A DNA stretch of 64,000 nt from Capnocytophaga sp. ARDL2 (GTDB lineage: Bacteria; Bacteroidota; Bacteroidia; Flavobacteriales; Flavobacteriaceae): positions 1,116,001 to 1,180,000 of the forward strand of contig NZ_CP168034.1 in the NCBI RefSeq assembly GCF_041530365.1, given 5' to 3'. Each line of letters begins with the position of its first letter. Position 1 is the first letter of the stretch. Below the pieces are notes generated by a model, which worked only from the letters and a program-made list of their open reading frames with translations, did no database searches and had not been told where the DNA came from. Shown piece by piece: positions 9,459-17,704 of the stretch. A program made the position numbers and the translations under genes.

Positions 9459-10226
9459 TTAGATGCCATAACTCAACTTAAAAATCAAAACTTCTTTACC
9501 TTTTACAATGCTCAATTGATTATTGAAAATAGAAAAACGATTCATCGTACTATCAAAATCGGTAATAATCAATTTTTTATCTTGTTCGATATTCCAAGCG
9601 ATGATTTTACCCTTTACTTTTCCTATTACCCAATTATGGTCAAAACACAAAATTTCTTCAAAATCTTGTGTTATTTCTATTGTTACAATTCTTCCATAAA
9701 GGTCTATTTCGGTGATATCGTTGCTATTTTGAATGTAAAAGTTTGAAGCGTCGTTGTAAAATTTACTGTTTAGCACATCTATACCGCTGTACAATTTTTT
9801 CATCTCTTGATTGGTGGTTGTGTATAAAAACAATTGCCCTGAAATTTCATCAACTATCCAAAAGTCTTTCAAGCGATTGACACCGACAAATATAGGTTTT
9901 ATCTCTGGAAATAGTCGCTCGAAATCTATAGAATATTTTTCTGTCATACGATTGTCTAAAATCACTACAGTTGAAAACTCTTTGTAAAACAACAAGATAT
10001 CCAAATTGTTTTTCAAATCTATCGTTTCCAATTTTCCTAAAAAAGGATTGGCGTATTGATAATAAAAATGTTCGGATTTTACGGCTTCTACTTTGTTGTA
10101 ATAAATGATGTATTGCGTATCGAAATAATCGTGTTTTAGATCGAGTGCATCATTGGGCAACGACAAGATTTTTTCTTGAGCAAATAGCGAAAAATTGATC
10201 AATAAAAAGGCTAACAATCCTCTCAT
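9459..10226 (-). CDS. Exported hypothetical protein, propeller-like, coupled to folA
   Basis: A protein of 255 residues with a short signal peptide (MRGLLAFLLINFSLFAQ). The mature protein consists of repeated strands of the type 'LYTTTNQEMKKLY' and 'IWNIEQDKKLII', suggesting a six- or seven-bladed beta-propeller, with no catalytic motif. Proteins of this size and position, directly after folA, are common in Flavobacteriia. Its ATG overlaps the folA stop by four bases (ATGA type), so translation is probably coupled. Function unknown. Confidence 0.65.
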   Translation of the reverse strand: MRGLLAFLLINFSLFAQEKILSLPNDALDLKHDYFDTQYIIYYNKVEAVKSEHFYYQYANPFLGKLETIDLKNNLDILLFYKEFSTVVILDNRMTEKYSIDFERLFPEIKPIFVGVNRLKDFWIVDEISGQLFLYTTTNQEMKKLYSGIDVLNSKFYNDASNFYIQNSNDITEIDLYGRIVTIEITQDFEEILCFDHNWVIGKVKGKIIAWNIEQDKKLIITDFDSTMNRFSIFNNQLSIVKGKEVLIFKLSYGI

Positions 10227-10717
10227 TTTTTTGTGTATTCTATAATTTCAAACGAATACTTGTGTTTATCGTCTGTTTCTTTTTTTGTTAAATGGGTTTT
10301 GTGATAGTCATTTTCGTCAAATTGTGGAAAAAAGGCATCGCCATCCAACGAGGTGTTTACCCAAGTAATATACAATGTATCGGCAAAAGGAAATACCAAG
10401 CGATAAATTTCTGCTCCGCCTATGACGAATACTTTTTCTAAATTTTGTTCTTTGCAATACTCCAAGGCTTCATCTATCGAATGCACCAAAACGACACCCT
10501 CTGAAACTTGATAATTTTTATCACGACTGATCACCACATGCGTACGATTGGGCAATAGTTTAGGAAAACTCTCAAAAGTTTTTCGTCCCATAATGATATG
10601 ATGCCCTGTTGTAGTTTGTTTGAAAAATTTAAAATCTTCGGGTAAATGCCAAAGCAAATCGTTGTCTTTTCCAATTACATGGTTTTTTGCTACCGCTGCT
10701 ATTAATGCTACTTGCAT
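10223..10717 (-). CDS. folA: Dihydrofolate reductase
   Basis: A protein of 164 residues, the normal length. Recognisable elements are the N-terminal strand with VALIAAVAKNHVIG, the DLLWHLPEDFKFFKQTT substrate helix (acidic residue at the folate site), HHIIMGRKTFES (NADPH site), RTHVVISRD, and VFVIGGAEIYRL. It reduces dihydrofolate to tetrahydrofolate using NADPH in the cytoplasm. The gene is first in a two-gene unit with the exported protein at 9459. A hairpin upstream separates it from the preceding minus-strand gene. Confidence 0.97.
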   Translation of the reverse strand: MQVALIAAVAKNHVIGKDNDLLWHLPEDFKFFKQTTTGHHIIMGRKTFESFPKLLPNRTHVVISRDKNYQVSEGVVLVHSIDEALEYCKEQNLEKVFVIGGAEIYRLVFPFADTLYITWVNTSLDGDAFFPQFDENDYHKTHLTKKETDDKHKYSFEIIEYTKK

Positions 10718-10767
10718 TTGTTGTTTTTTTATATTTCCTTGTAAATGTACTAAAAAAAATACACAAA

Positions 10768-10798
10768 AAGATTGTCATATTGCTGACAATCTCATTTT
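10768..10798 (-). terminator. Terminator between the binding-protein gene and folA
   Basis: Read on the minus strand, stem AGATTGTCA / TGACAATCT with a six-base loop is followed by a T-run. It lies just after the stop of the gene at 10809 and before folA. Confidence 0.75.
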
Positions 10799-10808
10799 TT
10801 ATTGAATG

Positions 10809-11618
10809 TTATTTATCTTCTTTCAATCGGTTGTGTAGAGCTTTGAAATATTGAAAAGCCTTGAACAATCGAGTTCCGTACCATGAAAAGAATTCGTTTT
10901 CTACAAAAACGGTTTTGGCGTGGTGGGTGACTCTACCGATTTCAAAGGCGTGTTCTTCTTGAAAATCACAAGGTTCTTTGGCTAAAAATACAATCTCTGG
11001 ATCGCCTTGAATACGCATTTTTCGGATTTCTACTTCGGGATAAGCCTCGCTATGATTGTCGTAGATGTTTTGAAATTTGTTGAGTTGCAACATATCGTTG
11101 ATAAAACTGTTTTTTCCAGCTGCTATATAGGGTTCTCGCCACAATAAATAAGCAACTTTTTGCACAGGAATATCAGCTACAAAATGTTTGAAATCGTCTA
11201 AAGCAAATTGGATTTTGTCTTTCCATTTTTTTGCATCGGTTTTCTTCTTGAAGATTTCACCAAAAGCATCCAATGTTGATAAAACATTTTCTACTGTAAG
11301 AATATTTGTGATAAATACAGGGCAAATTCCCACCAATTGCTTGAGTTCTTCTACATTGTTTTCTAACGCATTTGCCAAAATCAAATCGGGTTTGAGTGCT
11401 TTTATTTTTTCGCTGTTAAATCCTTTGGTACTTCCCACTACCACTTTGGTTGAAAGTAGATGATAAGGGTGTTTGCAATGCTCGGTTATCCCAATAATAT
11501 GTTCTTCTAATCCCAAGTCGTACAAGGTTTCTGTAAGTGAAGGTACTAACGATACGATACGTTTGGGTACTTCTGAAAAATTATGAAAAGTACCGTTGCT
11601 GTCGAGTATTAGGTTCAT
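10809..11618 (-). CDS. Helical-backbone metal/cobalamin receptor (BtuF-like)
   Basis: A protein of 269 residues of the TroA/BtuF fold. The first lobe has RIVSLVPSLTETLYDLGLEEHIIGITEHCKHP, the second has VAYLLWREPYIAAGKNSFINDML and IRKMRIQGDPEIVFLAKEP, joined by the long backbone helix. BtuF-like proteins bind cobalamin or haem-type ligands for an ABC importer. Here no signal peptide is seen and no permease or ATPase gene lies nearby, so a cytoplasmic or corrinoid-salvage role is possible. Its neighbour upstream is yaaA. Confidence 0.8.
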   Translation of the reverse strand: MNLILDSNGTFHNFSEVPKRIVSLVPSLTETLYDLGLEEHIIGITEHCKHPYHLLSTKVVVGSTKGFNSEKIKALKPDLILANALENNVEELKQLVGICPVFITNILTVENVLSTLDAFGEIFKKKTDAKKWKDKIQFALDDFKHFVADIPVQKVAYLLWREPYIAAGKNSFINDMLQLNKFQNIYDNHSEAYPEVEIRKMRIQGDPEIVFLAKEPCDFQEEHAFEIGRVTHHAKTVFVENEFFSWYGTRLFKAFQYFKALHNRLKEDK

Positions 11619-11653
11619 GATTTTATTACTTTTTAAGTAAAGAATGTTGTTTT

Positions 11654-12412
11654 CTACCTCACAAACACCAATTTCTTGTCTGTAGAGCGATCTTCGTCTA
11701 TGAAATATCCTTCGTAATGAAAGGCTTTTACATCATCGAGGGTTTGAGCATTGGTTTCGGCACAATAGCGTACCATCAATCCTCTGGCGTGTTTGGTATA
11801 GACTACAATGGTTTTGGGTTTGCCTGATTTGATTTCTTGAAAATCAAAATCTATCACATGTGCGTGTAATTTCTTTTTATATGTGGCTTTGAAATATTCT
11901 GTACTTGCCAAATTGAGCAACAATTCGCCTTTTTTGGTTTCTTTGTTGATTTGAGTAGAAAGTTTTTCTTGCCAAAATTCATAAAGATTTTTGTAGGTTT
12001 CAAATGCAAAATTTCTTCCCATTTCTAAACGATAAGGCATAATGATATCAGATGGTTTTAGTAATCCATACAAACCTGATAACATACGATAATTTTCTTG
12101 CAAATAATCCAAGGCGTCGGTAGAAAGTGTATGTGCGTCCAATCCGCGATATACTTCTCCTGTAAACGAAAATAACGCTTGGTTTGATTCGTCTTCTTTT
12201 GGTTTGGCTTTCCACTGTTGGTTTCGTTGCCAATTTTCGTTTGCCAATTTATCCGAAATCTCCATCAATTCGCTGAGAAATGCTGGTGATTTTTCTTTTA
12301 GATAGGATTGTATTAATGTAGCTTCTTTGATGAACTTTGGTTGCGTCGGCTTATAATGGTCCGATTTTTTGTCTATAGACATCAATTTTGCTGGTGATGT
12401 GATGATTTTCAT
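11654..12412 (-). CDS. yaaA: Peroxide stress protein YaaA (UPF0246)
   Basis: A protein of 252 residues. It starts MKIITSPAKLM and contains the family markers ALFSFTGEVYRGLDA, YRMLSGLYGLLKPSD, YRLEMG, LLNLASTEYFKA and VIDFDFQE, and ends near GYFIDEDRSTDKKLVFVR. YaaA lowers free iron during hydrogen peroxide stress and binds DNA in Escherichia coli. It is the first of the minus-strand genes after the Fnr-like regulator. The intervening stretch is AT-rich with no clear promoter. Confidence 0.95.
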   Translation of the reverse strand: MKIITSPAKLMSIDKKSDHYKPTQPKFIKEATLIQSYLKEKSPAFLSELMEISDKLANENWQRNQQWKAKPKEDESNQALFSFTGEVYRGLDAHTLSTDALDYLQENYRMLSGLYGLLKPSDIIMPYRLEMGRNFAFETYKNLYEFWQEKLSTQINKETKKGELLLNLASTEYFKATYKKKLHAHVIDFDFQEIKSGKPKTIVVYTKHARGLMVRYCAETNAQTLDDVKAFHYEGYFIDEDRSTDKKLVFVR

Positions 12413-12550
12413 TAGTTTTAGAGATTTAGGAATTAGAGATTAGAAATTATAAGTGAGTAGTGATAAATTAGAAAAATGTTTAATCATCAAATTATCATAT
12501 TTTCAAGTTTTTAAATTTAGAAATCTTCAAATTTAAAATTAACACATTGG

Positions 12551-13240
12551 TTACTCCTCCGCTATTTGAATCAATTTTTTCTCGTCGATAATTTTGATTT
12601 TTTTTCCAGAGAGTTCGATTACACCTTCTTTTTTTAGTTCAGATAGCAATCGGATACAACTTTCGGTAGCGGTGCCTACATAACTGGCAATATCGTCGCG
12701 TGACAATTGTAATGAAATAAAACCTTCTCGGTCGTAACCTTTGATGTTTTTCATTTCGAGTAGTGTGTTTGCCAAGCGTTCTTTTACTGTTTTATGGGTA
12801 TGACTAATGGCAAAATCTTCGGCACTTTTCAATTGATTACACAATTCTTTGGTCATTTCCATCGAAAATCGAGGATTGCTTTCAAAAAATTTCAACAAAT
12901 CGGTTTTCGGAATAAAACAAACGCTCATATCCTCAATGGCAATAGCACTCAAATGCGAGTTTTCGTTGGAGAAAATTGCATTTTGTCCTAACAAATCTCC
13001 TCCTTTGGTCAGTTTTAAAATCACATTTTTCCCCTGTGCATTCATTTTCACCAATTTACAAACGCCGTTTTTGATGCAATAAATTCCTTTTAGTGCATGA
13101 CCTTCCTCGAAAATGGTTTCTCCTTTTCTGACTAAATAAGATTCTTTGCATTTCGATAATTGTAGTAAATCTTCTCTGGTAAGAGCTCTCAAACTACTCA
13201 ATTCTCGAATTAAGCAATGTTCACATTTGTTTGTATTCAT
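12551..13240 (-). CDS. Fnr/Crp-family transcriptional regulator
   Basis: A protein of 229 residues. An N-terminal cysteine pair (C6, C9) is followed by the cyclic-nucleotide-type beta-roll (about 20-130) and a C-terminal winged helix (about 150-225) with recognition helix TATESCIRLLSEL, in which E and R are in the positions that contact TGA in FNR; the residue equivalent to FNR Ser212 is Ile. Further cysteines at 31, 55 and 61 could supply cluster ligands, so oxygen sensing is likely but not proven. It lies head-to-head with ccoI, and matching TGA-N6-TCA sites precede ccoI and ccoS, so it is the probable regulator of the cbb3 oxidase. Confidence 0.88.
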   Translation of the reverse strand: MNTNKCEHCLIRELSSLRALTREDLLQLSKCKESYLVRKGETIFEEGHALKGIYCIKNGVCKLVKMNAQGKNVILKLTKGGDLLGQNAIFSNENSHLSAIAIEDMSVCFIPKTDLLKFFESNPRFSMEMTKELCNQLKSAEDFAISHTHKTVKERLANTLLEMKNIKGYDREGFISLQLSRDDIASYVGTATESCIRLLSELKKEGVIELSGKKIKIIDEKKLIQIAEE

Positions 13241-13259
13241 GAAAAATTCTATGTTTGTG

Positions 13260-13267
13260 CAAAGATA
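13260..13267 (-). promoter_or_regulatory. -7 promoter element of the Fnr-like gene
   Basis: TATCTTTG on the minus strand fits TAnnTTTG and lies 19 bases before the ATG at 13240. The palindrome at 13277-13288 covers the place where its -33 element would be, which suggests autoregulation. Confidence 0.55.
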
Positions 13268-13276
13268 GTAAATATA

Positions 13277-13288
13277 TGATAAATGTCA
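13277..13288. promoter_or_regulatory. Fnr-type operator upstream of ccoI
   Basis: TGATAAATGTCA, a TGA-N6-TCA palindrome extended by A and T to ATGA-N6-TCAT. Its centre (13282.5) lies 29.5 bases before a -7-like element GAATTTTG (13312-13319), the same spacing as at ccoS. The normal -33 TTTG is missing, as expected for an activator-dependent promoter. Confidence 0.7.
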
Positions 13289-13311
13289 TTTTTTTAGCTG
13301 TCTAACATTTG

Positions 13312-13319
13312 GAATTTTG
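13312..13319 (+). promoter_or_regulatory. -7 promoter element of ccoI
   Basis: GAATTTTG, one mismatch from TAnnTTTG, 22 bases before the ccoI ATG. It is supported mainly by its spacing from the palindrome at 13277-13288, which is identical to the ccoS promoter. Confidence 0.5.
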
Positions 13320-13341
13320 CATAATTTGATTTTTAAAGCGT

Positions 13342-15714
13342 ATGGAAACTTGCTATCATTGTGGAAATGAGGTTGTAGAGAAAGAAAGAATCGTAAAAGA
13401 TGATAAAGTATTTTGCTGTTTTGGTTGCGAAATCGTGTACGATATTCTCTCTGAAAACGATATGACGGATTATTATTCGTTTGAAAAAAATCCAGGTCTA
13501 AAACCTCAAACACAATTGGAAAAGTTTCAATATTTAGATAATGAAGATATTGTAAATCAGATTATTGACTTTAAGGAAGGAGAGGTTTGTATTGTGCATT
13601 TGTACATTCCTCAAATTCATTGTAGTTCATGTATTTGGGTGTTGGAACACTTACACAAATTGAATGCAAATATTGGTTTTTCACAAGTAGAATTTTCCAA
13701 AAAAACGGTAACAATCCACTTCAATCCTGATAAAATTTCACTAAAAGAAATTGTTTTACTTCTTTGTAAATTGGGATACGAACCATACATCAGTTTAGAT
13801 AAATCAGAGAAAAAAGTTCAATGGATCGACCGTAGTTTGATTTACAAAATCGGAGTTGCTTTTTTTGGTTTTGGGAATATTATGTTACTTTCCTTTCCTG
13901 AATATTTTGGCGTGGAAGATTTTTGGATGGACAAATACCGAAATTTTTTCCGCTATTTGAATGTAATTTTAGCAACCCCTGTATTTTTTTATTCCGCTTC
14001 TCCTTATTTTATTTCGGCATATCACAGCATCAAACGCAAAGAGTTGAATATTGATATTCCTATGGCATTGGGAATTTTGGTAATGTTTGTTCGCAGTTTG
14101 GTAGATATTTTTATCCTCGATGGTGCAGGATTTCTCGACAGTATGTGTGGATTGGTGTTTTTTATGCTTTCGGGGAAATTGATTCAACAAACCACATACA
14201 ATTTCTTGTCGTTTGAGCGAGACTATAAATCGTATTTTCCTTTGGCAGTGGTGAAATTGGAAAACGAAAAGGAAATTCCTGTACAAGTGTATGATGTAAA
14301 GGAAGGGGATCGATTACTCATCAGAAACGAAGAGTTGATTCCGGTAGATGCGGTTTTGATTTCGGAAAAAGCCTATATCGATTACAGTTTTGTAACAGGT
14401 GAAGCCGTACCCGTAGAAAAAAAGGCAGGTGAAAAAATATTTGCAGGAGGAAAACAAGTGGGAACTGCTATTGAAATTGTTGCCAAAAAGAGCGTTTCTC
14501 AGAGTTATTTGACCGAATTGTGGTCGAATGATATTTTTCAGAAGAAAACCCAGCAACAATATTTACACATTACCGATCGAGCAAGTAAAATTTTCACTCC
14601 TATATTGTTGGTAATTGCCCTATTAGGATTGATTTGTTGGACAGTAATGGGAACATGGGTAGATGCGTTTAATGTATTTACGGCAGTGTTGATTGTGGCT
14701 TGTCCGTGTGCCATTGCTTTGACAGCTCCTTATACTTGGGGAAATGTGATTCGCATCATGGGTCGAAAAAAAATGTATTTAAAAAATACTGTGGTTATTG
14801 AGCAATTGTCTAAAGTAAATACGCTTGTTTTCGACAAAACAGGTACACTGACTACCACTCAAAAAGAACAAATCCACTACAAAGGAAAGGCATTGACTAC
14901 TGCACAACAAGCTGATTTGAAAAGTGTAGTGAGAGCCTCGAATCATCCTCTGAGTCGTAGGTTGTACAATCATTTGCCTGAATCGGTCATTCAAGAATTG
15001 ACTATTTTTGAAGAATTGCCAGGAAAGGGGATTCGTGCCAAAGTTGGAGAAAAATTATATGAAATTGGCTCTGTAAAATGGTTGAAAAAAGACAATCAAC
15101 AGCAATTGAATACTTCGACGGTTTGTATAGTGATTGACGGACAATTTATAGGCGAATTTACCTTTGAAAGTCAATACCGTACAGGATTGAAATCTATGCT
15201 AAACGAATTGAAAGTAAAAGGATATGAATTGCATTTATTGTCGGGCGACAATGCAGGAGAATTGGCGTATTTGCAAAGAGAATATCCAGAAATCAGTCAT
15301 TGCAATTTTGACCAAAAACCAATGGACAAATTGGAATATGTAAAAAATCTACAAGTACAAGGGAAAAATGTGTGTATGATTGGCGACGGACTCAACGATG
15401 CAGGAGCATTGGCACAGAGCAATGTTGGGATTTCTATTTCTGAAAACATCAATGTATTTACCCCTGCAAGCGATGCAATTTTAGACGCAACGGTATTTGG
15501 AAAACTACCAAATTTCCTCGATTATTCTAAGAATGCGATGAAAATCATCGGTCGCAGTTATGTCTTAGCGATTATGTACAATATCGTTGGGATTAGCTTT
15601 GCCTTATCGGGTTATTTGTCGCCGTTGGTAGCTGCTATTATTATGCCGTTGAGCACAGCCACTGTAATTGGTTTTGTATCGTTTAGTTCGTGGATTTATG
15701 GGAGGAAGGTGTAA
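13342..15714 (+). CDS. ccoI: CcoI/FixI-type copper-transporting P-type ATPase
   Basis: A protein of 790 residues. It has an N-terminal cysteine-rich metal-binding domain (CYHCG, then FCCFGC), an HMA domain with HCSSC near residue 95, eight predicted membrane helices, the TGEAVP actuator motif, the ion-binding VACPCAIA helix (about 455), the phosphorylation site DKTGTLT (about 498), and GDGLNDAGAL. The extra N-terminal domain marks the group that loads copper into cbb3 oxidase rather than general copper export. It lies head-to-head with an Fnr-like gene and upstream of ccoS-N-O-Q-P, separated from it by a small cassette of two other genes. The Fnr-type site predicts induction at low oxygen. 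Confidence 0.95.
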   Translation: METCYHCGNEVVEKERIVKDDKVFCCFGCEIVYDILSENDMTDYYSFEKNPGLKPQTQLEKFQYLDNEDIVNQIIDFKEGEVCIVHLYIPQIHCSSCIWVLEHLHKLNANIGFSQVEFSKKTVTIHFNPDKISLKEIVLLLCKLGYEPYISLDKSEKKVQWIDRSLIYKIGVAFFGFGNIMLLSFPEYFGVEDFWMDKYRNFFRYLNVILATPVFFYSASPYFISAYHSIKRKELNIDIPMALGILVMFVRSLVDIFILDGAGFLDSMCGLVFFMLSGKLIQQTTYNFLSFERDYKSYFPLAVVKLENEKEIPVQVYDVKEGDRLLIRNEELIPVDAVLISEKAYIDYSFVTGEAVPVEKKAGEKIFAGGKQVGTAIEIVAKKSVSQSYLTELWSNDIFQKKTQQQYLHITDRASKIFTPILLVIALLGLICWTVMGTWVDAFNVFTAVLIVACPCAIALTAPYTWGNVIRIMGRKKMYLKNTVVIEQLSKVNTLVFDKTGTLTTTQKEQIHYKGKALTTAQQADLKSVVRASNHPLSRRLYNHLPESVIQELTIFEELPGKGIRAKVGEKLYEIGSVKWLKKDNQQQLNTSTVCIVIDGQFIGEFTFESQYRTGLKSMLNELKVKGYELHLLSGDNAGELAYLQREYPEISHCNFDQKPMDKLEYVKNLQVQGKNVCMIGDGLNDAGALAQSNVGISISENINVFTPASDAILDATVFGKLPNFLDYSKNAMKIIGRSYVLAIMYNIVGISFALSGYLSPLVAAIIMPLSTATVIGFVSFSSWIYGRKV

Positions 15715-15738
15715 GTTTGGAATAAAAGTGTTTTTTTA

Positions 15739-15770
15739 TTTGGAAGCAATAAAAATAAAATTTACTTTTG
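15739..15770 (+). promoter_or_regulatory. Promoter of the cysteine-rich lipoprotein gene
   Basis: TTTG (15739-15742), a 20-base spacer and TACTTTTG (15763-15770): a full match to the Bacteroidota consensus. It is followed by a hairpin, CCCTG / CAGGG with GTTTTGCAAAAC inside (15771-15794), and an 86-base leader before the ATG at 15857. Unlike the flanking oxidase promoters it has a -33 element and no palindrome. Confidence 0.75.
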
Positions 15771-15856
15771 CCCTGTTTTGCAAAACAATCAGGGAAAATA
15801 AGTCGAACAGATACTTTAAAAACGATAGTAGGCATAAATTATAAAAAATACAAAAC

Positions 15857-16492
15857 ATGAAAATTAACATTTTACTTTTAATGTTAGTAGTATTATTTTC
15901 AGCTTGTAAAAATGATGATAATAAAAATTACAGTGAAGACCCAGTAATTAATAGTTGGGTAAAAGAAAATAAAAGCAAATTTAAAGGAATTTCACTTGAT
16001 GAAATTGCGAGTTACAAGGGGGAAGAACAAAGAGCAATATTTCGCTCTCTTACTCCAGAAAACCAAAAACAACTTTGGTTAGAAAAATCAAACAAGTTGC
16101 TTGTAATGTATCCTGAACAAAAAGAAATTTTTCAAGATTTTGATAAGTTTTTAAAACAGAAAGATTTTAAAACAGGTTTAGAAAATAATGAAATAGTGTT
16201 CTTATTCCAATTAATAGAAAAAGGGAAAAAAGATTATAATTGGGATGAGGAGTTCATAGGCATTACTTTTTGTACTTTTGAATTTGTTAATGATACCCAT
16301 GAGTATAATATTTTTAAATTTTTAGATGATTCTTTTCATCAAGGAGGAACTAGAAAACCAATTTGTAATTGTAAATGGGGAGGAATGTTTGCATGTGGTG
16401 CATTCGAATGTAGAGGTATTGAATGTAGAGATGATGGTAAGAAAGGCTGTGGTTTTCTATTATTAGAACATTGTACGGCTGTGTGTAGATAA
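15857..16492 (+). CDS. Lipoprotein with C-terminal cysteine-rich domain, fulvocin C-related type
   Basis: A protein of 211 residues with a lipoprotein signal (LVVLFSAC). The middle is helical and charged (about 25-160). The last 45 residues are glycine-rich with eight cysteines: PICNCKWGG, FACG, FECRG, IECRDD, KKGCGF, EHC and AVCR. Flavobacterial proteins of this layout are annotated as bacteriocin fulvocin C-related; fulvocin C of Myxococcus fulvus is a peptide of about 45 residues with eight cysteines in four disulfides. That name comes from memory and no alignment was run. The next gene encodes a membrane thioredoxin that could form or shuffle the disulfides. A toxic role is inference; it could also be a structural or binding protein. 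Confidence 0.65.
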   Translation: MKINILLLMLVVLFSACKNDDNKNYSEDPVINSWVKENKSKFKGISLDEIASYKGEEQRAIFRSLTPENQKQLWLEKSNKLLVMYPEQKEIFQDFDKFLKQKDFKTGLENNEIVFLFQLIEKGKKDYNWDEEFIGITFCTFEFVNDTHEYNIFKFLDDSFHQGGTRKPICNCKWGGMFACGAFECRGIECRDDGKKGCGFLLLEHCTAVCR

Positions 16493-16567
16493 ATAGATGA
16501 TTATACAAAGGTTGTAGGATGTTCTCATAACCTTGTATATTTTAATGAAAAATAATATCTTATATAG

Positions 16568-17389
16568 ATGAAATACATTTTATACCTTTTAATATTAATT
16601 TGTTTACAATTGGGAGTTGGAATCATCGACACAACATTTTTATTTTATATTCCAGTATTTCAATTGGTTGTTCTTTTTTATTCTTTGATTTGGTTGAAAA
16701 AGGATTGGAAACTCAATAAGTATTTTAAATATTTTTCATATTCAATATTTTTGTTGATATTTAGTTTTTTTATAGATTTTGCCTTTGTAATTTATTGGTT
16801 AATCATTTTTACTCCAATTACTATTTATTTAGCTCATATATTTTATTATAAAAAGAATGGGTTGCTAAGGATATTGATTATTTTAGCTATTCCTATGACT
16901 AATTATTTTGGAATAAAATACATAGTAGAAAATGTTGAAGCATATTTTCATTATGAATCTGATTTTCAAAAAGACTTGATAATCCCTTTTTCGAATATAG
17001 ATGGGCAACCTTATCAATTTGAGGAAGATAAAATTTATGTGTTGGATTTTTGGAATACGAGTTGTGGTATTTGTATTCAAAAATTTCCTTTCTTTAGTGA
17101 TATGAGCAATAAATATGCAGATAATGATAAAATAGAATTTTATGCTGTAAATATCCAACAAAAAGGTGATACAAAGGAAAAGGTGTTGAAATATGTAACT
17201 AATAAAGGTTATCATTTCAATAACTTAATGGTTGAAAATAAAGAAGAGGCGAAGAAGATAGATGTTGTTGCTGTTCCTACGGTTCTCATTGTGAAAAACA
17301 ATAAAATTGTTTATAATGGCTTTCCGAGTTATGAAGACCATCTCAAGTTTAATCGCTTAGATGATTTGATAGAGAAATTTTTAGAATAG
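16568..17389 (+). CDS. Membrane-anchored TlpA/ResA-like thioredoxin
   Basis: A protein of 273 residues. The first 120 or so form about four to five hydrophobic segments, and the rest is a thioredoxin domain facing the periplasm: VLDFWNTSCGICIQKFP (CxxC active site about residue 165), a central FYAVNIQQKGD strand, and the cis-proline loop VVAVPTVLIV. Such proteins reduce or shuffle disulfides outside the cell membrane, often for cytochrome c maturation or for a partner encoded next door. Here the partner is probably the eight-cysteine lipoprotein 75 bases upstream. The gene sits between ccoI and ccoS, so cytochrome c maturation for CcoO/CcoP is an alternative. A terminator follows. Confidence 0.8.
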   Translation: MKYILYLLILICLQLGVGIIDTTFLFYIPVFQLVVLFYSLIWLKKDWKLNKYFKYFSYSIFLLIFSFFIDFAFVIYWLIIFTPITIYLAHIFYYKKNGLLRILIILAIPMTNYFGIKYIVENVEAYFHYESDFQKDLIIPFSNIDGQPYQFEEDKIYVLDFWNTSCGICIQKFPFFSDMSNKYADNDKIEFYAVNIQQKGDTKEKVLKYVTNKGYHFNNLMVENKEEAKKIDVVAVPTVLIVKNNKIVYNGFPSYEDHLKFNRLDDLIEKFLE

Positions 17390-17403
17390 TAAAAATACAT
17401 ACA

Positions 17404-17434
17404 AAAGACTCCACAATAAAGTGGAGTTTTTTTA
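17404..17434 (+). terminator. Terminator of the cysteine-rich lipoprotein/TlpA-like unit
   Basis: Stem ACTCCAC / GTGGAGT with an AATAAA loop and a run of seven T. It closes the two-gene cassette before the ccoS promoter. Confidence 0.85.
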
Positions 17435-17461
17435 TTAGAACATTTCTAAATAACATTTAAC

Positions 17462-17504
17462 TGACAATTGTCATATTTTAAGATAGCGTATAGAAGTACT
17501 TTTG
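17462..17504 (+). promoter_or_regulatory. Fnr-type operator and promoter of the ccoS-NO-Q-P operon
   Basis: The perfect 12-base palindrome TGACAATTGTCA (17462-17473) is centred 29.5 bases before TACTTTTG (17497-17504), a full match to the -7 consensus. There is no TTTG at -33. If transcription starts about five bases after the -7 element, the operator centre falls near -41.5, the classical position of a class II activator site. The divergently encoded Fnr-like protein at 12551 is the likely binder. Confidence 0.8.
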
Positions 17505-17519
17505 GTCAAAATTTCAGAA

Positions 17520-17702
17520 ATGAGTGTCATTTATATCCTAATAACAATAAGTATCGTGGTAGCAGTAGTATTTTTAATACTATTTATCAAAGCGGTAAAA
17601 AATGGTCAGTTTGATGACGATTATACGCCGTCGGTTCGCATATTGTTTGAAGATGAAATTAAAACTAACTCTAATAATAAACAATCCAATTCAATTAATT
17701 AG
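17520..17702 (+). CDS. ccoS: CcoS, cbb3 oxidase maturation protein
   Basis: A protein of 60 residues from the ATG at 17520, with one membrane helix (IYILITISIVVAVVFLILFI) followed by the conserved pattern KAVKNGQFDD near the cytoplasmic face. CcoS is needed for insertion of haem and copper into cbb3 oxidase. The longer frame from 17502 would start inside the -7 promoter element and is rejected. Two bases separate it from ccoN. Confidence 0.92.
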   Translation: MSVIYILITISIVVAVVFLILFIKAVKNGQFDDDYTPSVRILFEDEIKTNSNNKQSNSIN

Positions 17703-17704
17703 CT

